A DNA stretch of 64,000 nt, taken from NCBI GenBank assembly GCA_031280955.1, contig JAITGA010000006.1, positions 56,375 through 120,374 of the forward strand, given 5' to 3'. The DNA is from Lachnospiraceae bacterium (GTDB lineage: Bacteria; Bacillota; Clostridia; Lachnospirales; Lachnospiraceae). Under the pieces are notes generated by a model. The model did no database searches and was not told where the DNA came from. It saw nothing but the letters and a program-made list of their open reading frames with translations. Of the stretch, positions 55,050 through 63,744 are shown in pieces. The translations under genes were made by a program, and so were the position numbers. Every line of letters begins with the position of its first letter. The first letter of the stretch is position 1.

Positions 55050-56414
55050 TCACATGTACTTTTGTAAATTTGCCAGCAGATACCCTCGTTTATTATGTTC
55101 AGGGTATTCAATGACATCATCGAGCATTGCCCGCAGTATCTGTCCGATTCGAGGACCTGAAGCAATACCGCCGTCGGTCAGGTCCTTTCCGTTTACGGCG
55201 AGTTCCTTTAAGGAGACACACTCATTTGCCGCCATTATCCGCTCATAAACCTGCCTTGCTCTTTCCATGTACGCCAGTTTTTCAGCTTGAAAATACTCGC
55301 TTTGGGCGCGGATATCAGCGATTTTGACATCTATGAACAGCGGGTAAAGGTCAGCACCAATCACCGACACGGCACGACGGACATAGCGGTCGGTTATCTT
55401 GAAATGGCGCAGGTCGATATCGGGATTGATGTCGATGTCATAATCATGATGATAAACAAGCCGATAAACACGGTCGATGGTATCGTTGTCGAATTTGAGG
55501 CGGCGCATGATTTTTTTGGCAATTTCCGCTCCTTGTTGCGGGTGTCCGTGGAAGCGGTCAAAGCCGGTTTTTTCATTGACCGATCTGGTCAACGGTTTGC
55601 CGATGTCATGTAGCATCATCGTAAGTCGAAGGCTTTTGTCAGCAGCGACATATTTCATCGACTCAAGGATATGCTCGCCCACGCTATAGCAGTGGTGGGG
55701 GTTATTTTGCTCGGTTTCCATACAGAGGTCGAATTCGGGGAAAAAGTGGGTAGTTAATCCCAAAGAGTAAAGCAAGCGCAGGAAGTGCGGATTAGGAGAT
55801 AGGGCAAGTTTGACCAGTTCGTCCCGTACCCGTTCGGCACTGATATCTTTGATGGAAGCGGCATGGGAAGTAATGGCTTGCCGGGTGTTTTCCTCGATTT
55901 CATATCCCAACTGGGCAGCAAAACGCACGGCACGCATCATCCGCAGGGCATCTTCAGAGAAACGTTCATCGGCGCTGCCGACACAGCGTATCAGTTTTTG
56001 CTCGATATCAAGCAGACCACCGTGGGGGTCAACTAAGCCTTCACGCTCATTCATGGCGATAGCGTTGATGGTGAAGTCACGGCGGCGCAAATCCTCGGTA
56101 AGACTGGAAGTGAATGTTACTTCCTCGGGACGGCGTTTGTCCGTATAAGCACCATCGACACGGTAGGTGGTCACTTCGAAGCTTCCACCATCACTAAGGA
56201 CAGTCACCGTTCCATGAGCGATACCGGTATCAAAGGTACGGCGAAATAGTTTTTTTACCATATCTGGGGTAGCAGAGGTGGTAATGTCCCAATCCTCAGG
56301 CTTGCGGTCGAGAATAAGGTCACGAACACAACCACCGACGGCATATGCCTCATGCCCGGCAGCTTCCAGGGTACGGATGATGTTATTTACTTTTTCCGGC
56401 AGATTGATGGTCAT
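55050..56414 (-). CDS. cca: CCA-adding tRNA nucleotidyltransferase
   Basis: 454 aa. The head domain has AVGGCVRDLILDRKPEDWDI with the DxD-type catalytic carboxylates, followed by the RRDFTINAIAM motif and RMMRAVRFAAQLGY. An HD domain with MLHDIGKP (about 255-340) follows, and a C-terminal tRNA-binding region. It adds or repairs the 3' CCA of tRNAs. The ATG lies 2 bases after the proS stop, so start of translation is probably by coupling; a TTG seven codons earlier overlaps proS. Confidence 0.94.
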   Translation of the reverse strand: MTINLPEKVNNIIRTLEAAGHEAYAVGGCVRDLILDRKPEDWDITTSATPDMVKKLFRRTFDTGIAHGTVTVLSDGGSFEVTTYRVDGAYTDKRRPEEVTFTSSLTEDLRRRDFTINAIAMNEREGLVDPHGGLLDIEQKLIRCVGSADERFSEDALRMMRAVRFAAQLGYEIEENTRQAITSHAASIKDISAERVRDELVKLALSPNPHFLRLLYSLGLTTHFFPEFDLCMETEQNNPHHCYSVGEHILESMKYVAADKSLRLTMMLHDIGKPLTRSVNEKTGFDRFHGHPQQGAEIAKKIMRRLKFDNDTIDRVYRLVYHHDYDIDINPDIDLRHFKITDRYVRRAVSVIGADLYPLFIDVKIADIRAQSEYFQAEKLAYMERARQVYERIMAANECVSLKELAVNGKDLTDGGIASGPRIGQILRAMLDDVIEYPEHNKRGYLLANLQKYM

Positions 56415-56416
56415 AT

Positions 56417-57847
56417 TCAATACGCTTTTCCCCAATAAAGCATCATCGCCGCAGGTTCATCGCAGTAAATGCAAGTCTCCGCCAAATGTTCCTGTTGAAA
56501 AGGAATGCAGCGGCTCGTCACACCGAGGTCATCTTTGATTGCCATTTCACAAGGAAGTCCGCCACACCACATTGCTTTGACGAAGCCGATCTTTTCTTCA
56601 AAGATGCGGATGAACTCTGCTTTGTCATGAGCCGTAAAGGTGTTTGCCAGTAGATGTTCGGTTGCTCGTGCCAGCATTTCTTTCTGGATAGTGATAAGCA
56701 ATGATTCAACGGTGGCGGTGATGTCATCGAGTAGACAATCAATCTTTTCTCTGGTGTCACGGCGGCATATCACGCATTTTCCGGCGGCAATGTCAGCAGG
56801 ACCGATTTCTATCCGTAATGGGATGCCCCGCATTTCCTGCTCGGCAAATTTCCAACCCGGACTCTTATCGGAATCATCGACTTTGACCCGGAAATCACCA
56901 AGCTGCGTCTTTATTTTCTCGGCAGCCTCCAGAACCCCTTCTTTTTGCTGTCTGATGGGGACGACCATTACTTGCACGGGGGCGATTGCAGGCGGCAAAA
57001 CCAGCCCCGAATCATCGCCGTGAACCATGATGATAGCACCGATGACACGAGTGGAAAGTCCCCATGAGGTTTGATGAACATATTGCAAGGTATTGTCACG
57101 GTCAGTATAGGTAATGTCAAAAGCGCGGGCAAAGCCATCGCCAAAGTCGTGAGATGTACCCGCTTGAAGTGCTTTACCATCATGCATGATTGCCTCGATG
57201 GCAAAGGTAGCATGAGCTCCCGCGAATTTTTCCTTGTCCGTTTTTTTACCTTTGACGACAGGAATTGCCAACACTTTTTCGCAAAGGTCGGCATAGACAT
57301 CAAGCATTAGCTTGGTTCGCTCAGCGGCATCGGTGGCGGTAGCGTGGGCAGTATGCCCCTCCTGCCAAAGGAACTCACGTGAACGCAGGAATGGGCGGGT
57401 CTCTTTTTCCCAACGGACGACACTACACCATTGGTTATAAAGGCGGGGCAAATCACGGTATGAATGGATATCATGGGCATAAAAATCACAAAAGAGGGTC
57501 TCCGAAGTCGGGCGGATGCAAAGCCGCTCTGTTAGAGGCGTATCACCGCCATGCGTGACCCAAGCAACCTCAGGGGCAAAACCATCTACATGGTCTTTTT
57601 CCTTTTGTAAAAGGCTTTCAGGGATAAACATCGGCAAGTAGACATTTTCAACACCTGTTGCTTTGAACATATCATCCAGTTGCCGCTGGATAAGTTCCCA
57701 TATCGCATAGCCCGCCGGCTTGATGACCATACAGCCTTTGACACTGGTGTAATCGATCAAATCCGCCTTTTTTACCACATCGGTATACCACTTAGCGAAA
57801 TCGACAGCCATTGGGGTGATTGCTTCCACGAGTTTTTTGTCAGACAT
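56417..57847 (-). CDS. proS: Prolyl-tRNA synthetase (type 3, archaeal/eukaryote-like)
   Basis: 476 aa from the ATG with AAAGGAG; 11 residues of an earlier reading are dropped. Class II motifs are GYAIWELIQ and YLPMFIPESLL near the N-terminus, RPTSETLF, FLRSREFLWQEGHTAHAT and TSWGLSTRVIGA. It lacks the editing insert of the long bacterial ProS and has the C-terminal zinc-type domain with paired Cys (CVICRR, CIYCDEP) and a C-terminal Tyr, as in the type 3 family found in many Clostridia. It charges tRNA-Pro. It is coupled to cca downstream. Confidence 0.97.
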   Translation of the reverse strand: MSDKKLVEAITPMAVDFAKWYTDVVKKADLIDYTSVKGCMVIKPAGYAIWELIQRQLDDMFKATGVENVYLPMFIPESLLQKEKDHVDGFAPEVAWVTHGGDTPLTERLCIRPTSETLFCDFYAHDIHSYRDLPRLYNQWCSVVRWEKETRPFLRSREFLWQEGHTAHATATDAAERTKLMLDVYADLCEKVLAIPVVKGKKTDKEKFAGAHATFAIEAIMHDGKALQAGTSHDFGDGFARAFDITYTDRDNTLQYVHQTSWGLSTRVIGAIIMVHGDDSGLVLPPAIAPVQVMVVPIRQQKEGVLEAAEKIKTQLGDFRVKVDDSDKSPGWKFAEQEMRGIPLRIEIGPADIAAGKCVICRRDTREKIDCLLDDITATVESLLITIQKEMLARATEHLLANTFTAHDKAEFIRIFEEKIGFVKAMWCGGLPCEMAIKDDLGVTSRCIPFQQEHLAETCIYCDEPAAMMLYWGKAY

Positions 57848-57895
57848 CGGTTCTCCTTTTGGATATAGTATATTACGCAACAGAACATTAACATG

Positions 57896-57924
57896 ATTGT
57901 AGGGATAGATGGCGAATCTGTCAA
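57896..57924 (-). promoter_or_regulatory. Promoter of proS
   Basis: A perfect TTGACA (57919-57924), a 17-base spacer and TACAAT (57896-57901) on the minus strand. No T-box elements are seen in the short leader. Confidence 0.85.
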
Positions 57925-57961
57925 GGAGAGTATGGAAGCGGTCGTGTTCATGACTCCTTTC

Positions 57962-57990
57962 TTGACTTTTTCTGCTTCCCTGCCTACAAT
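57962..57990 (+). promoter_or_regulatory. Promoter of nadE
   Basis: TTGACT (57962-57967), a 17-base spacer and TACAAT (57985-57990), 18 bases before the start codon. It is arranged back to back with the proS promoter. Confidence 0.85.
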
Positions 57991-58008
57991 CAATCCAAGG
58001 AGAGTATT

Positions 58009-58770
58009 ATGGAAATGTTTGCGGCAAAAGAAATCACAGATAGATTGGTCAGTTGGCTAAAAGATTACTTCGAAAAAAATACGGAAGAGACGACAAAAGC
58101 CATAATTGGGATTAGTGGCGGCAAAGATAGTGCCATTGTTGCCGCTCTTTGTACTGCTGCCATCGGGCGTGAGCGGGTGTTGGGGGTTTTGCTGCCGCAG
58201 GGAAAACAAGCAGATATTGGGTTCGCTTATGATTTGTGTCATGAACTGGGAATAGAGTATTTGGAAATCAATATCGGCGAAGCGGTGGATAAGCTGCTGG
58301 AGGCGATCGAGACGAGCGGAGCGAATCCAAATGACGGTGCGATTATCAATACCCCTGCCCGCATCCGCATGACCACACTTTATGCCATCGCCGCAATTTG
58401 TGGCGGCAGGGTTGCCAACACAGGCAATCTGAGCGAGGACTGGGTGGGTTACAGCACCAAATATGGTGACATGGCGGGAGATTTTGCGCCGTTATCCCAT
58501 TTTACGATGACCGAGGTGAAAGCCATCGGGCATGAGCTTGGTTTGTCCTCTCGCTTCATTGACAAGATTCCGGCGGATGGTCTGACCGGCAGGACTGATG
58601 AAGAAAATCTGGGTTTTTCCTATGAACTACTCGATAAATATATACGCACGGATGTGTGTGTTGATGAGCTGGTAAAAGAAAAAATAGACCGCCTTCATGC
58701 GATGAACTCACACAAAACACAGCCAATACCGACTTTTATTTATTCTCAGAGGGAGAAAACCCCATTTTGA
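58009..58770 (+). CDS. nadE: NH3-dependent NAD+ synthetase
   Basis: 253 aa, the size of the ammonia-using form with no glutaminase domain. The PP-loop GISGGKDSAIVAALC is at about 32-47. The substrate loop NTGNLSEDWVGYSTKYGDMAGDF near 145 and KIPADGLTGRTDEENLGFSYE near 185 are typical. It amidates deamido-NAD+ to NAD+ using ATP. The ribosome site is AAGGAG. It is monocistronic from the divergent promoter pair with proS. Confidence 0.96.
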   Translation: MEMFAAKEITDRLVSWLKDYFEKNTEETTKAIIGISGGKDSAIVAALCTAAIGRERVLGVLLPQGKQADIGFAYDLCHELGIEYLEINIGEAVDKLLEAIETSGANPNDGAIINTPARIRMTTLYAIAAICGGRVANTGNLSEDWVGYSTKYGDMAGDFAPLSHFTMTEVKAIGHELGLSSRFIDKIPADGLTGRTDEENLGFSYELLDKYIRTDVCVDELVKEKIDRLHAMNSHKTQPIPTFIYSQREKTPF

Positions 58771-58844
58771 TAAATGGTGGAGGTCATCTAGTCATTGCGA
58801 TTTTTGAACTGCAACCTCGCCAAGCTACTCGCACATCTGCAACA

Positions 58845-59603
58845 TTAGAGCTGCACTTTAGCTTTCTTCGCTTTGATCCACCAAGGGATGAACATCAGCA
58901 AAATTACTGTAAATGTAATAAGCGCCAAGGGAATGAGATAGCCGGGGTTGCCGAAGATTTCATTGAGCGGTTCTAATAGCGTTCCCCGTGCCGGTCTGTT
59001 TATAAACAAATAATTAGTGTTCATTTTCGTATTGAATAAATAAACGAAAGTCGCATACCCACAAAGAGAAAGAATCGAAAGCGGGTACTTGCGGATATCC
59101 GGGACGAGTTCTCCCGATACCACCAGTAGGACAGGCAAGGCGACAACCCAGAAATGCCAAAGGAAATAAACCAACGGCATCCAACCAAAAGGATGATAAA
59201 GGGTCAAGGGGCGGTCAGGGGTAATAATCGCCATCATTGCTCCCGGCATAAGGATGGCATAGGAGATGTTGAGCAACAGCTTGTTGCGGGAAAAAACAGC
59301 AAGCGGTATGACAAAACCGCTGATAACACACAAATGAAGCGGGACGATGTCTAGATATGTGTAATTAGGCAAAAGCAGATAGAATAAATATGAGCGAATG
59401 AAATAGAAAGCCAAAAGTCCGATAGCCCCAACTCTGATAAACCGCATTGCCTGCTCACGGCTAAGTCTTTTGATTATTATTGATAAAACAATTACAACAA
59501 CGATTCCTGCTATTATATAGTATAGGTGCGGTAACGAAAAAGACGCAAACCGCTGTTCCACAGGTAGCTGATGTGAAAAGAACCAATGGCTTCGCTCAAT
59601 CAT
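58845..59603 (-). CDS. YwaF/TIGR02206-type integral membrane protein
   Basis: 252 aa with about seven predicted membrane helices. The helix pair around [19 protein letters not shown] and the [12 protein letters not shown] segment, together with [18 protein letters not shown] and [11 protein letters not shown], match the TIGR02206 family (Bacillus YwaF), whose function is unknown. The start overlaps the asnS stop by four bases, so it is probably translated with asnS. Confidence 0.82.
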   Translation of the reverse strand: MIERSHWFFSHQLPVEQRFASFSLPHLYYIIAGIVVVIVLSIIIKRLSREQAMRFIRVGAIGLLAFYFIRSYLFYLLLPNYTYLDIVPLHLCVISGFVIPLAVFSRNKLLLNISYAILMPGAMMAIITPDRPLTLYHPFGWMPLVYFLWHFWVVALPVLLVVSGELVPDIRKYPLSILSLCGYATFVYLFNTKMNTNYLFINRPARGTLLEPLNEIFGNPGYLIPLALITFTVILLMFIPWWIKAKKAKVQL

Positions 59604-61006
59604 AGCTCACAATTCCTCACCGTGCGGGGAAAAGGCAGGACATCACGGATATTCCCCATTCCAGTCAGATACATCAAAAGGCGTTCAAAGCCAAGCCCGA
59701 ACCCGGCATGACGAGTCGAACCAAAACGCCGTAAATCAAGATATGCGGTGTAATCATCACTATTCATTCCCAAGGTAATCATTCGTGTCCTTAGTTTATC
59801 ATAATCATCTTCACGTTGACTACCGCCGATAATTTCACCGATGGCGGGAGCGAGTAAATCCATTGCCGCAACGGTTTCATTATCTTCATTCATTTTCATA
59901 TAAAAAGCCTTGATTTGCGCAGGATAATCAGTAACAAAAACCGGACAGTTGAATTTTTGCTCGGTTAGATAACGTTCATGTTCGGTTTGCAAATCACAAC
60001 CCCAGGTGACTTGGTACTCGAAGTGTTCATTTTGCTCTTTGAGGATGGCGATGGCTTCAGTATATGTCAAATGGACAAATGTTGAATTGACCACATGAGT
60101 CAATCGAGAAATCAACTCTTTGTCGATATGTTCATTAAGAAAAGCCATTTCTGCGACAGCATGGTCAAAAATATAGCGTATCACATATTTGAGCATATCC
60201 TCCGCTAATATCATGATATCGCCCAAATCAGCAAAAGCCATTTCCGGCTCAATCATCCAAAATTCGGCGGCATGGCGGGCAGTATGCGAGTTCTCGGCAC
60301 GAAAGGTGGGACCGAAAGTATAAATATTCTTGAATGCCATCGCAAACATTTCTCCGTTTAACTGTCCGCTGACGGTTAGTGAAGCAGGTTTGCCAAAGAA
60401 ATCCTCAGCAAAATCGGGTTGTCCGTCTGTCGTAAGCGGTATGGTGGCGAGGTCAAGACTAGTCACATGAAACATCTCCCCTGCCCCCTCGCAATCGCTG
60501 GCGGTAATAATGGGGGTATGGACATAGAGAAAATCACGCTCACGAAAGAACTGATGGATGGCAAATGAAGCCAGTGAGCGAATACGAAAAACCGCCTGAA
60601 AAGTATTGGCACGGGGGCGCAAGTGGGAGATAGTCCGCAGGTATTCAAAGGTGTGGCGTTTCTTTTGTAAGGGATAATCAGTTGCCGATTCCCCCTCAAT
60701 GGCAATCGTGGTGGCGTGAAGCTCAAATGGCTGCGCCGCCTCAGGGGTCAGGATAAGTTGACCGCAGACAATGAGAGCCGACCCGACTTGAAGTTTTGCA
60801 ATCACGGCAAAGTTCGGCAGCTTGTCATCATATACAATTTGCAGAGGGTGAAAGCAAGTGCCGTCGGCAAGAACCAAGAAACCAAAGGATTTGCCATCAC
60901 GCTTGCTTTTCAGCCAACCACCAACAGAGATTTGCTTGGTGGTGAGGTCGTTGCTGTTGTTATCTTTTACTTGACGAAATATATCACAGATATTGATTGG
61001 TTGCAT
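59600..61006 (-). CDS. asnS: Asparaginyl-tRNA synthetase
   Basis: 468 aa class IIb enzyme. An N-terminal OB-fold anticodon-binding domain (about 15-110, with [19 protein letters not shown]) is followed by the catalytic domain with motif 2 ([19 protein letters not shown]) and motif 3 ([16 protein letters not shown]). The latter and the residue pattern favour Asn over Asp specificity. It charges tRNA-Asn. An AGGAG site precedes the ATG; no T-box is seen in the leader. Confidence 0.96.
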   Translation of the reverse strand: MQPINICDIFRQVKDNNSNDLTTKQISVGGWLKSKRDGKSFGFLVLADGTCFHPLQIVYDDKLPNFAVIAKLQVGSALIVCGQLILTPEAAQPFELHATTIAIEGESATDYPLQKKRHTFEYLRTISHLRPRANTFQAVFRIRSLASFAIHQFFRERDFLYVHTPIITASDCEGAGEMFHVTSLDLATIPLTTDGQPDFAEDFFGKPASLTVSGQLNGEMFAMAFKNIYTFGPTFRAENSHTARHAAEFWMIEPEMAFADLGDIMILAEDMLKYVIRYIFDHAVAEMAFLNEHIDKELISRLTHVVNSTFVHLTYTEAIAILKEQNEHFEYQVTWGCDLQTEHERYLTEQKFNCPVFVTDYPAQIKAFYMKMNEDNETVAAMDLLAPAIGEIIGGSQREDDYDKLRTRMITLGMNSDDYTAYLDLRRFGSTRHAGFGLGFERLLMYLTGMGNIRDVLPFPRTVRNCEL

Positions 61007-61122
61007 GGTGTTCTCCTGTGTGGTGGGTGGTAGGGTGTGTGAAATTATCTCTGCAAATTGCCATCCTGTGATAAAAACCTACACGCAACTCCGGATACAA
61101 CCACTGTAGTTACGTTTTGCCA

Positions 61123-61151
61123 ATTATGAAGCACCATGCCAATCAAGTCAA
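61123..61151 (-). promoter_or_regulatory. Promoter of asnS
   Basis: TTGACT (61146-61151), a 17-base spacer and CATAAT (61123-61128) on the minus strand, leaving a leader of about 110 bases. Confidence 0.6.
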
Positions 61152-61221
61152 GCAAGAAGTGAAAGTAACAGACTTCATGTAACAGACTTGTCGATTTTAC
61201 AAGTATTATACCCCGTCTAAT

Positions 61222-61250
61222 TTGCCACTTCTACTCTATTGCGATATAAT
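61222..61250 (+). promoter_or_regulatory. Promoter of the OmpR-family regulator
   Basis: TTGCCA (61222-61227), a 17-base spacer and a perfect TATAAT (61245-61250). The start codon at 61264 is only 13 bases after the -10, so the leader would be very short. Confidence 0.75.
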
Positions 61251-61263
61251 ATAGAAAAGGAGT

Positions 61264-61977
61264 ATGAAATTGAGAGGACAGGAAGAACAGCCGCGAAAGC
61301 AAATGAGATTACTGATAGTTGATGATGATACATTGGTAATTGATTGTGTGACGTTTGTGTTTGAAGATATTGGTTATCTGGTGTTTTCTGCAGTGGATGG
61401 AATGGATGCCCTCAAAAAGATATCAGCTTGTCAGCCGGATATAATTCTGCTTGATTTCCAGATGCCGCAAATGGACGGTATAAGCGTATGTAAACGTATT
61501 CGCGAACATATTACTTGCCCTATCTTATTCATAACTGCTTTTGCTGATGACGAGAGGAAGCTATTAATTTATGAAGCAGGAGCAGATGAGATTATCGAAA
61601 AACCGGTTAATTATGAGGTGCTAAAAGCACAGGTAAAAGCACATCTACGCAGGGAAGAACGCAAGCGGCGACAGATTATCAGTGTTCGATTTTTTGGGAT
61701 GCTTGCTATTAATTATACAGATAGAATCTTGAAAATTGGCGATGGAGAGATTTTTTTCTCCAAAAAGGAGTTTGACATCATTGAGCTACTGTCAATAAAT
61801 GAGGGTCAGGTTTTTGACAGGGAGAGAATCTATGAAACAATATGGGGATTCGATGGCGAGGGCAGCAGCGACACAGTAACTGAGCATATCAGTAATATCA
61901 GGACCAAGCTAAAAAAGCACACCCCATACGACTATATTGAAACAGCATGGGGTATCGGTTATAAATGGGTTAAATAA
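61264..61977 (+). CDS. OmpR/PhoB-family response regulator, orphan
   Basis: 237 aa. The receiver (about 15-130) keeps D20-D22 acidic residues, the phosphoacceptor in LLDFQMP, and K in IEKPV. A winged-helix DNA-binding domain (about 140-235) ends with FDGEGSSDTVTEHISNIRTKLKKH and YIETAWGIGYKWV, as in the OmpR/PhoB group. No histidine kinase lies beside it, so it is an orphan that could be phosphorylated by an HPt domain of the hybrid kinases in the window. An AAAGGAG site precedes the ATG. Direct repeats spaced 11 bases apart lie just downstream, before the next gene. Confidence 0.95.
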   Translation: MKLRGQEEQPRKQMRLLIVDDDTLVIDCVTFVFEDIGYLVFSAVDGMDALKKISACQPDIILLDFQMPQMDGISVCKRIREHITCPILFITAFADDERKLLIYEAGADEIIEKPVNYEVLKAQVKAHLRREERKRRQIISVRFFGMLAINYTDRILKIGDGEIFFSKKEFDIIELLSINEGQVFDRERIYETIWGFDGEGSSDTVTEHISNIRTKLKKHTPYDYIETAWGIGYKWVK

Positions 61978-62024
61978 GGGATAAATCATAATAAAATCCG
62001 GTTAGAAAATTCTTTTCAAATTTC

Positions 62025-62041
62025 TTCAAAATATTTTTGAA
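62025..62041. promoter_or_regulatory. AT-rich inverted repeat after the regulator gene
   Basis: TTCAAAA-TAT-TTTTGAA is a perfect inverted repeat, with a further TTCAAA copy 10 bases upstream. It is too AT-rich for a convincing terminator. Confidence 0.4.
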
Positions 62042-62042
62042 A

Positions 62043-62060
62043 CCTTAGACTTTCCTTAGA
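62043..62060 (+). promoter_or_regulatory. Direct repeats suggesting an OmpR-type binding site
   Basis: CCTTAGA occurs twice, with starts exactly 11 bases apart (62043 and 62054). OmpR/PhoB-family dimers bind head-to-tail repeats of this spacing. The repeats lie 50-67 bases before the next gene. Confidence 0.5.
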
Positions 62061-62065
62061 GTTGC

Positions 62066-62086
62066 ATGATAAGCTAAACTTATCAT
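62066..62086. promoter_or_regulatory. Perfect palindrome before the 115-residue gene
   Basis: ATGATAAG and CTTATCAT flank a 5-base CTAAA spacer, ending 23 bases before the start codon at 62110. It may be an operator or a leader hairpin. Confidence 0.5.
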
Positions 62087-62109
62087 CGGACAATAGAGGA
62101 GGGTAAATT

Positions 62110-62457
62110 ATGTTGATGAAACGAAGGGCAAACAATATTGCAAGCGAAGCGTTAAGGCAATTGCGGAGTGTTCATAGTGATCGTTTGGTCAATTATGGAG
62201 GCTTGGGTTCGGATGCAGGGGTAGAAATGCTGGGCAGCAGATACGTAGCACAAAGAGTAGTGAGAAAAGCGCAAAGAGCAGCATATTGGCGGTGTTGGCT
62301 GTTGGTCATCCCCCGCTCTGTTATTGAAAATAGTGCATACAAAGCGGCAGTAGAAGTTGTTCGTGAGGCACGAAATGATGGGTTTATCCGTTTGCGGGAC
62401 GGAACGAAAAGCGCAACGGTTGCGCTCGCTTACTCCATATCACTTCGTGATGCTTAG
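62110..62457 (+). CDS. Small basic protein, unrecognised
   Basis: 115 aa, strongly basic (many Arg and Lys), mostly helical. It has no signal peptide and no motif I recognise. A helical N-terminal half (NNIASEALRQLRSVHSDRLV) leads to a segment rich in Arg and Ala (YVAQRVVRKAQRAAYWR). A good GAGGAGGG site precedes the ATG. It follows the orphan regulator and the putative binding sites, so it is a candidate target of that regulator; nucleic-acid binding would fit the charge but is not shown. Confidence 0.65.
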   Translation: MLMKRRANNIASEALRQLRSVHSDRLVNYGGLGSDAGVEMLGSRYVAQRVVRKAQRAAYWRCWLLVIPRSVIENSAYKAAVEVVREARNDGFIRLRDGTKSATVALAYSISLRDA

Positions 62458-62513
62458 AAGAGTAATGAAAGGAAGCAGCGAAAATATATTTCATTATCCG
62501 AGGAGGGAAAAAC

Positions 62514-63665
62514 ATGAACAATAATACAGTTATAGAAAAACACAACTGCATAGAGCATTTGGACAAATACTGTAAATGTCAAATTTGTGGGCAGTATGAT
62601 CACGATGTTGAAAGCGATGATGATATCGGCAAAGCGATGAGCGGTGATATAGTATCTTCAAGGTGTCGTAGGTGCAGGGCTTCGATGCGATGGAACTCTG
62701 CTACGGGTCATATATATAGTAATTCATTTCCTGAATATATGACAGAATCTGAAATAAAAGCAAAGCAAGAGAAAGAGGAATGGTTGCAGAACAATCAACC
62801 ATCACGCCCATTGGCTGACTGTGAATTTCAAAGTTTCCGTATAATTGTAGAAAAGTATTCCTTAGAGGATGCAAATGAATTCATTGGTTTGGCTCGTTAT
62901 TTAACTGATTCTAGGAGACTTATGGAGATTGCCACAAGTCTTGGCGAAGATGACGGGGATTCAACACGATTGTGGACATTTACTGAGCAAAAGATAGCAC
63001 AGGAACTTACACAAGGCACTGATAACATCAGAGAAATAGCATTAAAAGCTGAGGATATCTTTATTCGTCTATTGGCTGCCAAAAGACTATATAGTGACAA
63101 AAAAAAGCAATTCGAGACAGAGTATGAGTTTCAATTACATAAAACTCTCTTACATGATGTTTCGGTTGTTTTCATCAATGACAGTTACTTTCCGCGTGAA
63201 TACCGTTATCCGGAGGAGGAGTATAATGATATGTACTTTGATGCGATACATAATCTTAACGAAAATGATTATGATTTGCTAGTTAAGATTATAACGAAAA
63301 AAGCATGTCATACATGGCTTGGTATCGAGGAAGTGCCGAATGCCGCTATAGTCGCAATCACGAAACTGGTTAGTATTGCACATAAGCTTCCTCGTGATAC
63401 TGTCGAGAAACTTCTCTTGGAGGTAGCCCTGAACGGTGAAATTCACTATAAGACAAGGATAAATGCAATTAAACGTATGAGTAAATCTAAAACCGTAAAT
63501 AGCTTCATCGGTGATGATAAAGTGATTGAGCATGATGGAAAAGTGATTGACCTAATTGAAATTGCCCGCAATCACCGAAAAGATTTGAATGACGATGCTA
63601 TTATGAGGTATGTGGAAGCAGAACACAATGCTACTTTTCATGAAGACGGAGGTTTTAAGGACTGA
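62514..63665 (+). CDS. Large protein with N-terminal zinc-binding Cys cluster, unrecognised
   Basis: 383 aa. The N-terminus has a probable zinc site: CKCQICG near residue 19 and RCRRC near residue 51, with an acidic stretch between. The remainder is acidic and helical, with repeated short helices that could form a HEAT-like solenoid (IREIALKAEDIFIRLLAAKRLY; RIMRYVEAEHN-type ends). No catalytic motif is evident. It uses the same GAGGAGGG-type ribosome site as the gene 57 bases upstream, so the two are probably co-expressed. Confidence 0.7.
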   Translation: MNNNTVIEKHNCIEHLDKYCKCQICGQYDHDVESDDDIGKAMSGDIVSSRCRRCRASMRWNSATGHIYSNSFPEYMTESEIKAKQEKEEWLQNNQPSRPLADCEFQSFRIIVEKYSLEDANEFIGLARYLTDSRRLMEIATSLGEDDGDSTRLWTFTEQKIAQELTQGTDNIREIALKAEDIFIRLLAAKRLYSDKKKQFETEYEFQLHKTLLHDVSVVFINDSYFPREYRYPEEEYNDMYFDAIHNLNENDYDLLVKIITKKACHTWLGIEEVPNAAIVAITKLVSIAHKLPRDTVEKLLLEVALNGEIHYKTRINAIKRMSKSKTVNSFIGDDKVIEHDGKVIDLIEIARNHRKDLNDDAIMRYVEAEHNATFHEDGGFKD

Positions 63666-63744
63666 TACGGAGTAAGAGGGGTGGGGTAGTTTTTAATGAG
63701 GTAGCTTACGCCTCATCCCTCCATCATAACGGCTTCGTTATTTC

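Noticed and set aside
61007..61263. T-box riboswitch upstream of asnS (and in the short proS leader)
   Set aside because: No T-box core sequence, specifier stem or antiterminator is visible; promoters are simple and leaders short.
62025..62041. Terminator of the OmpR-family regulator
   Set aside because: The inverted repeat is almost entirely A and T, with no GC-rich stem; kept only as an inverted repeat.
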